From NCBI GenBank assembly GCA_012517405.1, contig JAAYVB010000025.1:1-64000 (forward strand): 64,000 bases of DNA, in the 5' to 3' direction. This DNA comes from Propionibacterium sp. GTDB lineage: Bacteria; Actinomycetota; Actinomycetes; Propionibacteriales; Propionibacteriaceae. Below the pieces are notes generated by a model, which was not told the origin of the DNA, did no database searches, and saw nothing but the letters and a program-made list of their open reading frames with translations. Both the position numbers and the translations under genes were made by a program. Shown piece after piece: positions 1 through 7,937 of this stretch (its first letter is position 1; the number at the start of each line of letters is the position of its first letter).

Positions 1-264
1 GCCGGGTTGGATGAGTCGTTCGATACCCGCGCCGACCGCGTCTTGGTCGATCTTCCAGCGGTCTGCGGCCCGCAGGATGCCGACCAGTTCGGCGATCTCA
101 GCGGCGATCAGTTGTTGATGCGCGTGATCGATCGCGTCCAAAATCTCGTGGTTCGACTCGTCCTCGACCACGGTGCCGGACAGCACAGGTTGAACACTCG
201 CGGCGATCAGCACCGGCGCCGCTAGCGTGCGCGCCTCGTCTACATCTGGGGGAGGTGTTCTCAT
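1..264 (-). CDS. HNH endonuclease/DUF222-type protein, N-terminal part (runs off window)
   Basis: The reading frame opens at an ATG at 264 and stays open for 88 codons to the left edge, so only the N-terminus is present. It has an alanine/valine-rich start, then a helix with the text HQQLIAAEIAELVGILRAAD, then VGAGIERLIQPG. This arrangement is typical of the DUF222 (13E12-repeat) region that precedes an HNH nuclease domain in actinobacterial multicopy proteins. The HNH domain itself would lie outside the window, so the nuclease label is inferred from family architecture. These proteins are often scattered or horizontally mobile in Propionibacteriaceae. I see no convincing ribosome-binding site other than a weak purine stretch. 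Confidence 0.5.
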   Translation of the reverse strand, partial: MRTPPPDVDEARTLAAPVLIAASVQPVLSGTVVEDESNHEILDAIDHAHQQLIAAEIAELVGILRAADRWKIDQDAVGAGIERLIQPG

Positions 265-500
265 ACCCAAAGTATAATCGAACACCCGTACGAATACAAC
301 ACCTGGCCAACACGTTACTCGAGCAGATGAGGAGGGATGGACCTCGTGGACTGCCGATGAGAACCCCGGGAGCTAGTGGGTCACGAGGGTGGTGTCGGTG
401 TCGCTGCCGACGGTGCGGAAGTGGCCTGACCGATGAGCTGCGCCCAAGACATCCTCGAATCCATCGCCAGATACCTAGAACGAATCAACGACGCAGGACG

Positions 501-1217
501 CTAGCCGAGCCCAGCGACGATCACCCGGCCGGCCCACCAACTACACGCCCCGAGGATCAGGGCGAACATCAGCGTCCAGATCGCCGCAGGGATACCGGTC
601 AGCCTGGCCAGCGCACCCGGATCCTGGCGCGGCGCGCGACTACCGGCCACCGCAACCAGGTGCCGCCAGGCACCCAGCAGGACGACCACCCCGAGCCCGC
701 ACACCACTGCCGCGTTCCAGGTGGCAGCAGCGCGCCACCACAGGACCACGGCGATCGTCAGCATGGCCACCATCGTCCCCGCGGTGTACAGCGAACGAGA
801 CATCACCAAACCGATGCACAACGCAACGATCGCCACCAGCAGCACCAGATCCGCGCGTCCGCTGACCGCAGCCCAGATCAGCACCGCACCTACCAGGCCG
901 GGCATCGGGTAGCCGGCGGCCAACGTCAGCACCATGCCGGGGCCACGCGCGGGTCCCTTCGTGATGGCATGACCCGACATGTCCGGGCTGATCACGAATC
1001 CGCGGAAGCGGCGGCCGCAGACGACCCCCACCAGCGCATGTCCGAGCTCGTGAATCACGGTGACCGTCGGGCGCACCCACTTCCACAGCGGACTCAACAC
1101 GACGACACCGGCCGCCACGATCACCCAGATCAGCCGGTCGTCCAGGTCGGGCGGTGCGACCTTCAGACTGTCCAGCAGCCGCTGCCAGACCTGGGCGGCC
1201 AAGTCGGACCAGATCAC
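501..1217 (-). CDS. M50-type membrane metallopeptidase
   Basis: This 238-residue integral membrane protein carries a zinc-protease motif HELGH at residues 56-60, directly after a hydrophobic first helix (about residues 29-46). Several more hydrophobic segments follow between about 95 and 235, as in the M50B/peptidase_M50_2-like proteins of actinobacteria. The third metal ligand is not obvious. The likely role is proteolysis at or in the membrane, with unknown substrate. The gene starts at GTG 1217, which overlaps the TGA stop of the upstream histidine kinase (GTGA). The two are therefore almost certainly co-translated, and a shared signalling role is plausible but inferred. Confidence 0.75.
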   Translation of the reverse strand: MIWSDLAAQVWQRLLDSLKVAPPDLDDRLIWVIVAAGVVVLSPLWKWVRPTVTVIHELGHALVGVVCGRRFRGFVISPDMSGHAITKGPARGPGMVLTLAAGYPMPGLVGAVLIWAAVSGRADLVLLVAIVALCIGLVMSRSLYTAGTMVAMLTIAVVLWWRAAATWNAAVVCGLGVVVLLGAWRHLVAVAGSRAPRQDPGALARLTGIPAAIWTLMFALILGACSWWAGRVIVAGLG

Positions 1218-2698
1218 AGGCGCGGCAGATTGGCCGGCAGTTCCAATTCGACACGGGCCGTCGAACCGTGGCCGGTGTTGTTGCGCAGCGTGAACTCCCC
1301 ACCGAGATCATTGACCAGCGTCGACACGATCGACAGCCCCAGGCTGGCGGCCGTGCTCAACTCGAAGTCGCCCGGCAGCCCGGCGCCATCGTCGATCACT
1401 TCCAGAACAAGCCTGCGTCCCTGGTGCACCGCGTGCACGATGACCGTGCCGTTGCTCGATTGCAGACCGTGCTCGATGGCGTTTTGGCACAGCTCCGTCA
1501 TGACCAGCGACAACGAGGTCGCGATGTCGCCCGGCACCGACCCGAAACTGCCCTCACGCCGAGCGCACACCTGACCGGCAGCCGAGGCCACGTCGCCCAC
1601 CATGAGCAGAATCCGGTCGGCGATCTGATCGAACGGCACCGCCTCGTCGAAGCCCTGCGACAAGATCTCGTGCACCGCTGCGATCGACTGGACTCGCCGC
1701 TGCGCGTCGCGCAGCGCATCGCGGCCCTCGGGGCTGCTCATCCGGCGCGACTGCAGCCGCAACAGTGCGGCGACCGTCTGCAGATTGTTCTTCACCCGGT
1801 GATGAATCTCCCGGATGGTGGCGTCCTTGGTCACCAGCTGGCGTTCCCGCTCCCGCAACGTCGTGACGTCGCGGCACAGCACCACGGTGGCTGCCCACTT
1901 CTCGTGCTCGGACAGTGGCAGGATCCGCAGCCGGACGCTGGCCTGCGGCTTCTCGACCGTTACCTCCCAGGCGGCGTACGGCGGATTCCCGGACTCGGCA
2001 CTGTCGCGTTCATGATCGAACTCCACGGTCAGCGCCGGCAGCAGCTGACGCACATCCTCGCCGACAAGGTCGCCGGTGGCGCCCAGCCTGCGAATACAGC
2101 TGACCGCGTTCGGGGTGCAGTATCGGACGGTGGCGTCGGTATCGACCCATATCAACCCGTCTCCCACCCGAGGGCTGGACGTCGGATCGCTGGGGGGATC
2201 CATCGGGAACTGGCCGTGCCACAGCATCTCGCTCAACACGTCGGCGATCGCCAGATAGGTGTCCTCCAGAGCACCGGGGGCACGTACCCCCATGCGATTG
2301 GTATGACGCTCGATGACCGCGATGCACTCGTTGTGGCGGATGATCGGGATGGCCCAGGTGTCCACCGGTATACCGGCGCCCAGATTGTTGTCGCTGGTCT
2401 CCATGATCTCGTGGCTGAGATAAGCGGCGGTCACCATCGAGTCCGGCTCGTAGCGGATCTCCTCGCCCACCACATCATCTTGAAGCGCGGTGGGACCGGT
2501 CGTCGGGCGGATCTGGGCACCGGCCCAGAAGACGTTCTCGTCGCTGACGTCGGGAAGCCACAAGACCAGGTCGGAGAAGCTCGTGTCAGCGAACAGGTGC
2601 CACTCGCGCGCCAGCGAGTTGAGCCATTTCCTGTCGGCCTCATCGAGCCCGCAGTGGGTGTTCATCACCTCAGACAGGCGCCGCATGCCCTCCACCAT
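1214..2698 (-). CDS. pdtaS: PdtaS-like cytosolic sensor histidine kinase (GAF-PAS-HisKA_2-HATPase)
   Basis: The protein is about 494 residues with no membrane segments. The N-terminal third fits a GAF-like domain; motifs such as FADTSFSDLVLW and RPTTGPT match mycobacterial PdtaS. A PAS-like domain follows at about 180-280, then the HisKA_2/HWE-type H-box EIHHRVKNNLQT near residue 300, and an ATPase domain with N-box ELCQNAIEHG and G-box DDGAGLPGDF. Such kinases pass phosphate to an ANTAR RNA-binding response regulator (PdtaR); none is encoded here. The start at 2698 was preferred because a GGGGG stretch lies about 8 nt upstream; an ATG at 2686 is possible. It is coupled to the M50 protease downstream. 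The family assignment is firm and the ligand is unknown. Confidence 0.88.
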   Translation of the reverse strand: MVEGMRRLSEVMNTHCGLDEADRKWLNSLAREWHLFADTSFSDLVLWLPDVSDENVFWAGAQIRPTTGPTALQDDVVGEEIRYEPDSMVTAAYLSHEIMETSDNNLGAGIPVDTWAIPIIRHNECIAVIERHTNRMGVRAPGALEDTYLAIADVLSEMLWHGQFPMDPPSDPTSSPRVGDGLIWVDTDATVRYCTPNAVSCIRRLGATGDLVGEDVRQLLPALTVEFDHERDSAESGNPPYAAWEVTVEKPQASVRLRILPLSEHEKWAATVVLCRDVTTLRERERQLVTKDATIREIHHRVKNNLQTVAALLRLQSRRMSSPEGRDALRDAQRRVQSIAAVHEILSQGFDEAVPFDQIADRILLMVGDVASAAGQVCARREGSFGSVPGDIATSLSLVMTELCQNAIEHGLQSSNGTVIVHAVHQGRRLVLEVIDDGAGLPGDFELSTAASLGLSIVSTLVNDLGGEFTLRNNTGHGSTARVELELPANLPRL

Positions 2699-2903
2699 AG
2701 ACGGCTGCCCCCATCCGCGAGGCACCACATCCCACCGTGCGGCGCTGGTCGCCGCCCGCCGCCGTGGCCCGCTATGGGCGCCTCCCGGCGCAGCCGGCGG
2801 GCCCGGTGGCCGGCCGATCGCCGGTTTGGGATTCGCTGCTAGGTTTTGGCAAGATAGTGAGTTGCGCGTTCAGCGCACACACCCGAATCTGGAGGTCTCA
2901 ATC

Positions 2904-2978
2904 ATGGGAAAAGGTGGCCGCAAGCGTCGCGATCGTCGCAAGAACCCTGCCAATCACGGCAAGCGCCCCAACGCCTGA
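2904..2978 (+). CDS. 50S ribosomal protein bL37 (24 aa)
   Basis: A 24-codon gene encodes a very basic peptide that starts MGKGGRKRRDRRKNP and ends NHGKRPNA. This end sequence is the hallmark of bL37, the small actinobacterial large-subunit protein first seen in the Mycobacterium smegmatis ribosome structure. An AGGT-type ribosome-binding site (GGAGGT, 2891-2896) sits 7 nt before the ATG. A hairpin follows the stop codon. The gene stands alone between two minus-strand genes and is easily missed because of its size. Confidence 0.88.
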   Translation: MGKGGRKRRDRRKNPANHGKRPNA

Positions 2979-3001
2979 GCACGGCGTCGGCACACGAATT
3001 T

Positions 3002-3040
3002 CGGCCCTGACTGGTTGACAGTCATGGGCCGATAGTGTTT
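3002..3040 (+). terminator. Probable terminator after bL37
   Basis: The arms CGGCCCTGACTG (3002-3013) and CAGTCATGGGCCG (3019-3031) pair over 12 bp with one bulged T around a 5-nt loop, followed by a moderately T-rich tail (ATAGTGTTT). It lies 24 nt after the bL37 stop codon, and could also serve transcripts arriving from rsrA on the other strand. Confidence 0.6.
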
Positions 3041-3055
3041 GTGCAGCCGGACGAA

Positions 3056-3331
3056 TCAGGCCTGCGGAGGTTCGGTGCGGATCTGGATACTCAGCTGCGA
3101 GACACGAACCCGCAGACCGGCGGGTGCCACCGTAGGCCCGTAGCAGCGCCGCAACATCGCACTGATGAACTGCTCCGCATCGAAGTGGTCCATGCAGTTC
3201 TCGCAGGCCATCAGATGGAGACGGATCTCATCGGCCGTCGACTCGGGCAACTCGCCATGCAGAAAATCATGCACACTCCGCATGGCAAACACACACGGAT
3301 CTTCGGGAACGAGCCCGGGATTCTCAGTCAT
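3056..3331 (-). CDS. rsrA: Zinc-binding anti-sigma factor RsrA/RshA (mycothiol system)
   Basis: This small (91-residue) ZAS-family anti-sigma factor holds SigR inactive until its zinc-thiol centre is oxidised. The signature H-x3-C-x2-C is present (H39, C43, C46 in HLMACENC), and a further cysteine at position 13 matches the cysteine that forms the redox disulfide in Streptomyces RsrA. The ATG at 3331 lies inside the end of the sigma gene (8-nt overlap), giving 1:1 coupled synthesis; an upstream in-frame start at 3373 would lie deep in sigR and is unlikely. The pairing with the ECF sigma factor and the SigR-type promoter upstream make the assignment firm. Confidence 0.9.
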   Translation of the reverse strand: MTENPGLVPEDPCVFAMRSVHDFLHGELPESTADEIRLHLMACENCMDHFDAEQFISAMLRRCYGPTVAPAGLRVRVSQLSIQIRTEPPQA

Positions 3332-3935
3332 TCTTGTTCTCCTGACCGATACCCATGGTGGCCGCATAGTCACCCAGTTTTGTTCTCAGCTGACCGCGCG
3401 CCCGGTTGAGCCGGGACATCACGGTGCCGATCGGGGTTCCCATGATCTCGGCGATCTCCTTGTATGAGAATCCCTCGACGTCGGCCAGCAGCACGACCTC
3501 CCGGAAATCGGGAGACAACGAATCCAGCGCCTCGGTCACCACCGGGTCCGACATCCGATCCAGGGCTTCACGCTCGGCGGACGGAAGCCCACCAGAGGTG
3601 TGGGATGCGGCGCGTGCCAGCTGCCAATCCTCCACGTCGGCAGAGCCGCTGGTCTGGGGCTGACGCTGGCTCTTGCGATAGGAATTGATGTAAGTGTTGG
3701 TGAGGATGCGGTAGAGCCACGCCTTGAGGTTGGTTCCGGGGGTGAACTGCTCGAAGGAGCTGAATGCCTTGGCGTACGTCTCCTGAACCACGTCTTCAGC
3801 ATCGGCTGGATTGCGTGTCATCCGCAGGGCAGCACCGTACAACTGGTCGAGGTAGCCCATCGCGTCGCGCTCGAATCGGGCGGCGCGCTCGTCTTCGGAT
3901 TCGACCTCACGCATGTCGGTGCTGGGAGTGATCAT
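3324..3935 (-). CDS. sigR: ECF sigma factor SigR/SigH (disulfide/oxidative stress)
   Basis: This ECF (group 12-like) sigma factor has region 2 with [17 protein letters not shown] and [12 protein letters not shown], and region 4 with [20 protein letters not shown] and the helix-turn-helix [16 protein letters not shown]. It drives thiol-oxidative-stress genes and is antagonised by the overlapping RsrA. The ATG at 3935 gives a standard-length protein of 203 residues. The frame stays open upstream to at least 4055, and an in-frame ATG at 4031 lies just after the predicted start point of the SigR promoter. A longer isoform, as known for Streptomyces SigR', is therefore possible (see findings). Confidence 0.92.
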   Translation of the reverse strand: MITPSTDMREVESEDERAARFERDAMGYLDQLYGAALRMTRNPADAEDVVQETYAKAFSSFEQFTPGTNLKAWLYRILTNTYINSYRKSQRQPQTSGSADVEDWQLARAASHTSGGLPSAEREALDRMSDPVVTEALDSLSPDFREVVLLADVEGFSYKEIAEIMGTPIGTVMSRLNRARGQLRTKLGDYAATMGIGQENKND

Positions 3936-4040
3936 CGAGTCCAACACTACCGAATCGCGCAGCAGCGGGCAGTACCCGCCAGAACTGCGGGTCAACACCT
4001 CGCTTCGCTGTCTGTGCAATGCCGTCGACATATTGTCTGA

Positions 4041-4067
4041 AACGCCACCGGCCACCGGGGTATTCCC
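4041..4067 (-). promoter_or_regulatory. SigR/SigH-type promoter (GGGAAT-N18-GTT) of sigR
   Basis: Read on the minus strand, GGGAAT (4067-4062) is followed by exactly 18 nt and then GTT (4043-4041). This is the consensus for SigR/SigH promoters in Streptomyces and mycobacteria. It points towards sigR, so SigR should autoregulate. Transcription would begin near 4034. Confidence 0.85.
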
Positions 4068-4123
4068 TGACGCAATTGCGCAGAAGAGGTGTCTGGGCGG
4101 CCCGGGCAGGGTAAGAATGGACT

Positions 4124-4717
4124 ATGTCATTGTTGCGTTTCGCCGGCCGCGCGCTGTTCTCCAGCTACTTCGTCGCCGATGGCGTTCAGATGGTCGTCAA
4201 ACCCGACAAGAACGCCAATGAGGTTTCCGACACCATCGAAGCGATCGTGCCCATCGTGCAGTCCTTCCTGCCTCCCGATGTCGCCGACAAGGTGCCTGCC
4301 CAGGCCCGCACCTGGACGCGCATTCTGGGCGCAACCCAGATCATCGGTGGCGTTGCCTATGCCACCGGAATTGCTCGTCGTCCGGGTGCGGCACTGCTGA
4401 GCCTGGCGACCTTGCCGCGGGTGGTTTCGGCAGCGCGAGCCGGTGCCGAGGATCGGTCCGATCTGTTCGTCCAGCTGGCGCTGTTCGGCGGCGCCCTGGT
4501 GGCCACCAGGGATACGGCCGGACGCCCCGGCCTCGCCTGGCGCGCCGAGCAGTCGCGCAAGGCTGCCGAGCAGCGTGTCGACCAGTCACGCAAGTCCGTT
4601 CAGCAGCACGCCGAAGCCGTCGGCAAGGATGTCAAGCGCGCCCAGAAGAAGGCCCAGGCCAAGGCTCGCAAGGCGTCCAAGAAGGTGCAGGCTCAAGTGA
4701 AGGACGTCCTCAACTGA
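4124..4717 (+). CDS. DoxX-family membrane protein with charged C-terminal tail
   Basis: The 197-residue protein begins like DoxX-family proteins (FAGRALFSSYFVADGVQMV) and has hydrophobic segments near residues 5-22, 65-85, 88-105 and 117-130. From about residue 140 it turns into a lysine/alanine/glutamine-rich helical tail (repeated K-A-Q-x-K motifs) that may bind nucleic acid or stick to the envelope. Function in the cell is unknown; some DoxX proteins take part in redox control. The ATG at 4124 is preceded by AAGAAT only 5 nt upstream and by no clear ribosome-binding site, so a leaderless mRNA is possible. aroA begins at its stop codon. Confidence 0.75.
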   Translation: MSLLRFAGRALFSSYFVADGVQMVVKPDKNANEVSDTIEAIVPIVQSFLPPDVADKVPAQARTWTRILGATQIIGGVAYATGIARRPGAALLSLATLPRVVSAARAGAEDRSDLFVQLALFGGALVATRDTAGRPGLAWRAEQSRKAAEQRVDQSRKSVQQHAEAVGKDVKRAQKKAQAKARKASKKVQAQVKDVLN

Positions 4718-6033
4718 GCACCGGCGAACCCTGGTCAGCCCCCGCCGCGCCCGGCGCTCTGCAGGCCGTCTGCCCGCTGCCGGGTTCCAAGTCCGAATCA
4801 AATCGCGCGCTGGTGCTGGCCGCGCTGGCCGACGCGCCGAGCACGCTGATCGGTCTGCTGGCAGCCCGCGATACCGAGTTGATGATCGCTGCGCTGCGCG
4901 CCCTGGGGGTTCGGATCGACATCCCGCTGGATGCCACCGAACACATCGTCCGGGTGGCGCCGCCAGCGCATTTCACGCCTTGTCCCGAGGGCATCGACTG
5001 CGGTCTGGCCGGCACCGTGATGCGCTTCGTGCCGCCAATCGCGGCACTGGCGGGTGGCCGCAGCTACTTCTTCGGTGATCCGCACGCGACGCAGCGTCCG
5101 ATGAGCCCGCTGTTGGACGGTCTGGCCCAACTCGGTGTTCAGCTGGACAACGACGCGCTGCCCTTCACCATGGATTCCCCCGCTCAGTTGGGCGGGCCGC
5201 GGGTGCAGATCGATTCGAGCACCTCCAGCCAGTTCATCTCGGCGCTGCTGCTGACCGCGGCACGGCTGCCGGCCGGCATCGATCTGGTGCACCGCGGCGC
5301 AACGGTTCCCTCACTGCCGCACATTGAGATGACGGTGGCGATGCTGCGTTCGCGCGGCGTGCAGGTCGACGACAGCGAGCAGGGACGCTGGCGGGTGGCC
5401 CCCGGCCCGATCGCTGCCCGCGATCAGCGGATCGAGCCCGACCTGACCAATGCCGCGGTTTTCCTGGCGGCCGGCGTGCTCAGCGGCGGACAGGTGACGG
5501 TGCCGGCCTGGCCGGCGCGAACCACACAGCCCGGTGCCTTGATCGCCGACATCCTGCGGCGGATGGGCGCCACCGCCGAACTGACCGATGACGGGCTGAC
5601 CGCCTACGCGCCGGGCGAACTGCACGGCGCCGAGATCGACCTTCACGAAGCCAGCGAATTGACGCCGGTGGTGGCCGGCCTCGCCGCCTTCGCGTCCGGG
5701 CCCACCACCATCAGTGGGGTGGCACACATCCGCGGGCACGAGACCGACCGGCTGGCGGCGATCGAAGCCGAGTTGTCCAGTGTCGGGATCGAGGTGCACC
5801 AGACAGCCGACGGACTGGTCATTCACGGCGCCGGCCCGCGAGGAGCCGGTCTGGCACCCACCCGCGTGCTGAGGGCCTATGCCGATCACCGGCTGGCACA
5901 TCTGGCCGCGCTGATCGGGCTGATCGTGCCGGGCGTGCAACTCGACGACATCGGTTCGGTCTCCAAGACGATGCCCGATTTCGTCAGCCGCTGGCAGCGC
6001 ATGCTCGATGAAACCCAGGACGCAGTCCGGTGA
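4714..6033 (+). CDS. aroA: 3-phosphoshikimate 1-carboxyvinyltransferase (EPSP synthase)
   Basis: EPSP synthase joins shikimate 3-phosphate and phosphoenolpyruvate in the sixth step of aromatic synthesis. The essential N-terminal substrate loop PGSKSESNRA is in frame at about residues 23-32, but no ATG, GTG or TTG occurs upstream of it in the open frame. The only standard start (GTG 4813) would remove this loop. I therefore place the start at CTG 4714, which overlaps the doxX stop (CTGA) and has AAGGAC 7-12 nt upstream; this gives 439 residues, normal for the family. Later motifs include GLAGTVMRF, SSTSSQFISALLL and the C-terminal ADHRLAH. The gene is coupled at its end to rsgA (GTGA). Confidence 0.9.
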   Translation: MSTGEPWSAPAAPGALQAVCPLPGSKSESNRALVLAALADAPSTLIGLLAARDTELMIAALRALGVRIDIPLDATEHIVRVAPPAHFTPCPEGIDCGLAGTVMRFVPPIAALAGGRSYFFGDPHATQRPMSPLLDGLAQLGVQLDNDALPFTMDSPAQLGGPRVQIDSSTSSQFISALLLTAARLPAGIDLVHRGATVPSLPHIEMTVAMLRSRGVQVDDSEQGRWRVAPGPIAARDQRIEPDLTNAAVFLAAGVLSGGQVTVPAWPARTTQPGALIADILRRMGATAELTDDGLTAYAPGELHGAEIDLHEASELTPVVAGLAAFASGPTTISGVAHIRGHETDRLAAIEAELSSVGIEVHQTADGLVIHGAGPRGAGLAPTRVLRAYADHRLAHLAALIGLIVPGVQLDDIGSVSKTMPDFVSRWQRMLDETQDAVR

Positions 6034-7049
6034 GCCGCAACCTGGCCGACTCCTACGCCGATGTCGATCCCGACAGCTTCGGGCGTCCGGCCAGGCGTAC
6101 CCGGCCGCGCACCAAGGACCGGCCCGACTATTCGGATGCCCAGCTGGGCCGGGTGATCACCGTCGACCGCGGGCGCTTCCGCTGCCAGATGGTGGTGGGC
6201 GGTCAGATGGTGAGCGCCACCAAGGCCCGCCACCTGGGACGCAAGGGGGTCATCGTCGGCGATGTGGTCCGGATGGCCGGCGACACCAGCGGCGACGAGG
6301 GCACCTTGGCCCGCATCGTCGAGGTCATCCCACGCACCACAGTGCTGCGGCGCACCGCGGACGACAACGACCCCAGCGAGCGCCCGCTGGTGGCAAATGC
6401 CGATCAGCTGATGATCGTCACCGCGCTGGCCGACCCGCCGCCGCGCACCGGCATGATCGACCGCATTCTGGTGGCCGCCTACGACGCGTCCATCGCGCCG
6501 ATCATCTGCCTCACCAAAGCCGACCTGGCCTCGCCGGACGACATCATCGCCGCATACCAGCCGCTGGACGTGCCGATCGTGGTCACCCAGCCCGGCTCCG
6601 ACCTGGCCGAGGTCGATGATCTGCTCGCCGGGCACGTCACCGTGCTGGTCGGGCATTCGGGAGTAGGCAAGTCAACCCTGATCAACCGGCTGGTTCCCGA
6701 CGCGCAGCGGTCGACCGGCGAGGTCAATGAAGTCACCGGCCGTGGCCGGCACACCTCCAGCTCGGCCATCGCCCTGCGGCTGCCCACCGGTGACGGCTGG
6801 GTGATCGACACTCCCGGAGTGCGCAGCTTCGGTCTGAGCCATGTCACCGCCCAGTCGGTGCTGGGAGCCTTCGGCAACCTCAGTGATTTCACCCGGGATT
6901 GCCCGCGTGGCTGCCGGCACACCGAAGACGAACCGGAGTGCGGACTGGACGAAGCGCAGGCCCGGGGCGACCTCGACGCCCACCGATTGGCGTCCCTGCG
7001 CCGCATCCTCGGCGCGGTCAGTGAACCGGCAGCGGGCGAATCCCGATAA
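6030..7049 (+). CDS. rsgA: Ribosome small-subunit-dependent GTPase RsgA
   Basis: RsgA is the circularly permuted GTPase that assists late maturation of the 30S subunit. Order in the 339-residue protein: an OB-fold (about 38-100), the guanine motif TKAD at 162-165, the P-loop GHSGVGKS at 208-215, DTPG at 260-263, and a C-terminal zinc site with C291, C295, H297 and C304. The GTG at 6030 overlaps the aroA stop. The aroA-rsgA order is the same as Rv3227-Rv3228 in M. tuberculosis. Confidence 0.93.
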   Translation: MSRNLADSYADVDPDSFGRPARRTRPRTKDRPDYSDAQLGRVITVDRGRFRCQMVVGGQMVSATKARHLGRKGVIVGDVVRMAGDTSGDEGTLARIVEVIPRTTVLRRTADDNDPSERPLVANADQLMIVTALADPPPRTGMIDRILVAAYDASIAPIICLTKADLASPDDIIAAYQPLDVPIVVTQPGSDLAEVDDLLAGHVTVLVGHSGVGKSTLINRLVPDAQRSTGEVNEVTGRGRHTSSSAIALRLPTGDGWVIDTPGVRSFGLSHVTAQSVLGAFGNLSDFTRDCPRGCRHTEDEPECGLDEAQARGDLDAHRLASLRRILGAVSEPAAGESR

Positions 7050-7058
7050 CGTGGGGGC

Positions 7059-7901
7059 ATGGCCTCCTACATCGATGATCTGCGACTGGCCCACATGCTG
7101 GCCGACAACGCCGACTCCATCACCGAGTCGCGGTTCAAAGCCCAAGACCTGCACGTGGAAACCAAGCCCGATCACACCGCGGTCTCGGATGCCGACCGCA
7201 CCACCGAGCAAGCCCTCCGCAAGCTGCTCGCGACCGCGCGTCCGCGCGACGCGGTGCTCGGTGAGGAGATGGCCGACACCGGGTACGGCCCGCGGCAGTG
7301 GATCATCGACCCGATCGACGGTACGGCCAATTATGTGCGTGGAGTGCCGGTCTGGGCGACGCTGATCGGCCTGATGGTGGACGGCGTGGTGCGCGTGGGG
7401 GTGGTCAGCGCTCCCCTGCTCGGTCGCCGCTGGTGGGCTGCCGAGGGTGATGGCGCGTTCACCGGCAAATCCTTGTTGAAGGCCCAGCGCATGAAGGTCT
7501 CCGCCGTGCGCAGCGTGCCCGACGCCTTCGTGTCGTATTCGTCGCTGGGTGGCTGGATTGCCTCGGGACGCGGCCAAGGCTTCGTCGACCTGCTTCGTGA
7601 CGCCGGCCGCACCCGGGCATTCGGGGATTTCTGGAGCTACATGCTGGTCGCCGAGGGTGCGGTCGACGCCGCCGCAGAACCCGAACTGAGTCTGTGGGAC
7701 AAGGCCGCGCTCGACATCATCGTCCGCGAGGCCGGTGGCCGGTTCACCGATCTGGACGGCAACAACGGCTCATACGGGCCGGGGGCCATCGCATCCAACG
7801 GGCTGCTGCATGACGAACTGGTCACCCGGCTGCAGGTCGCCCAGGACGAATACGAGGAGACCACGGGCATCATCATGCCGTTGCCCGGCCAGCGTCACTG
7901 A
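7059..7901 (+). CDS. hisN: Histidinol-phosphatase, inositol-monophosphatase family
   Basis: This 280-residue Mg-dependent phosphatase has the family motifs GEEMADT, the metal-binding WIIDPIDGTANYVRG, and a C-terminal WDKAALDIIVREAGGRFTD. Proteins of this type next to aroA-rsgA in actinobacteria are HisN, which removes phosphate from histidinol phosphate in histidine synthesis. Activity on inositol phosphate cannot be excluded. The ATG at 7059 has GGGGG 1-6 nt upstream and lies 9 nt after the rsgA stop, so it is probably in the same operon. It converges on serA. Confidence 0.85.
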   Translation: MASYIDDLRLAHMLADNADSITESRFKAQDLHVETKPDHTAVSDADRTTEQALRKLLATARPRDAVLGEEMADTGYGPRQWIIDPIDGTANYVRGVPVWATLIGLMVDGVVRVGVVSAPLLGRRWWAAEGDGAFTGKSLLKAQRMKVSAVRSVPDAFVSYSSLGGWIASGRGQGFVDLLRDAGRTRAFGDFWSYMLVAEGAVDAAAEPELSLWDKAALDIIVREAGGRFTDLDGNNGSYGPGAIASNGLLHDELVTRLQVAQDEYEETTGIIMPLPGQRH

Positions 7902-7937
7902 GCTTGCAGCAACCGCCGACCGGGCACCCGGCACCGG

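Noticed and set aside
433..504. Possible 23-residue plus-strand peptide
   Set aside because: No ribosome-binding site, no family match, ends exactly at the opposite gene; kept only as an observation in the findings.
255..1574. 439-codon plus-strand open frame across the left end
   Set aside because: Arginine/histidine/threonine-rich shadow of the M50 peptidase and kinase genes; no recognisable domain.
4813..6033. GTG 4813 as the aroA start
   Set aside because: It would remove the catalytic PGSKS loop, which is present in frame upstream.
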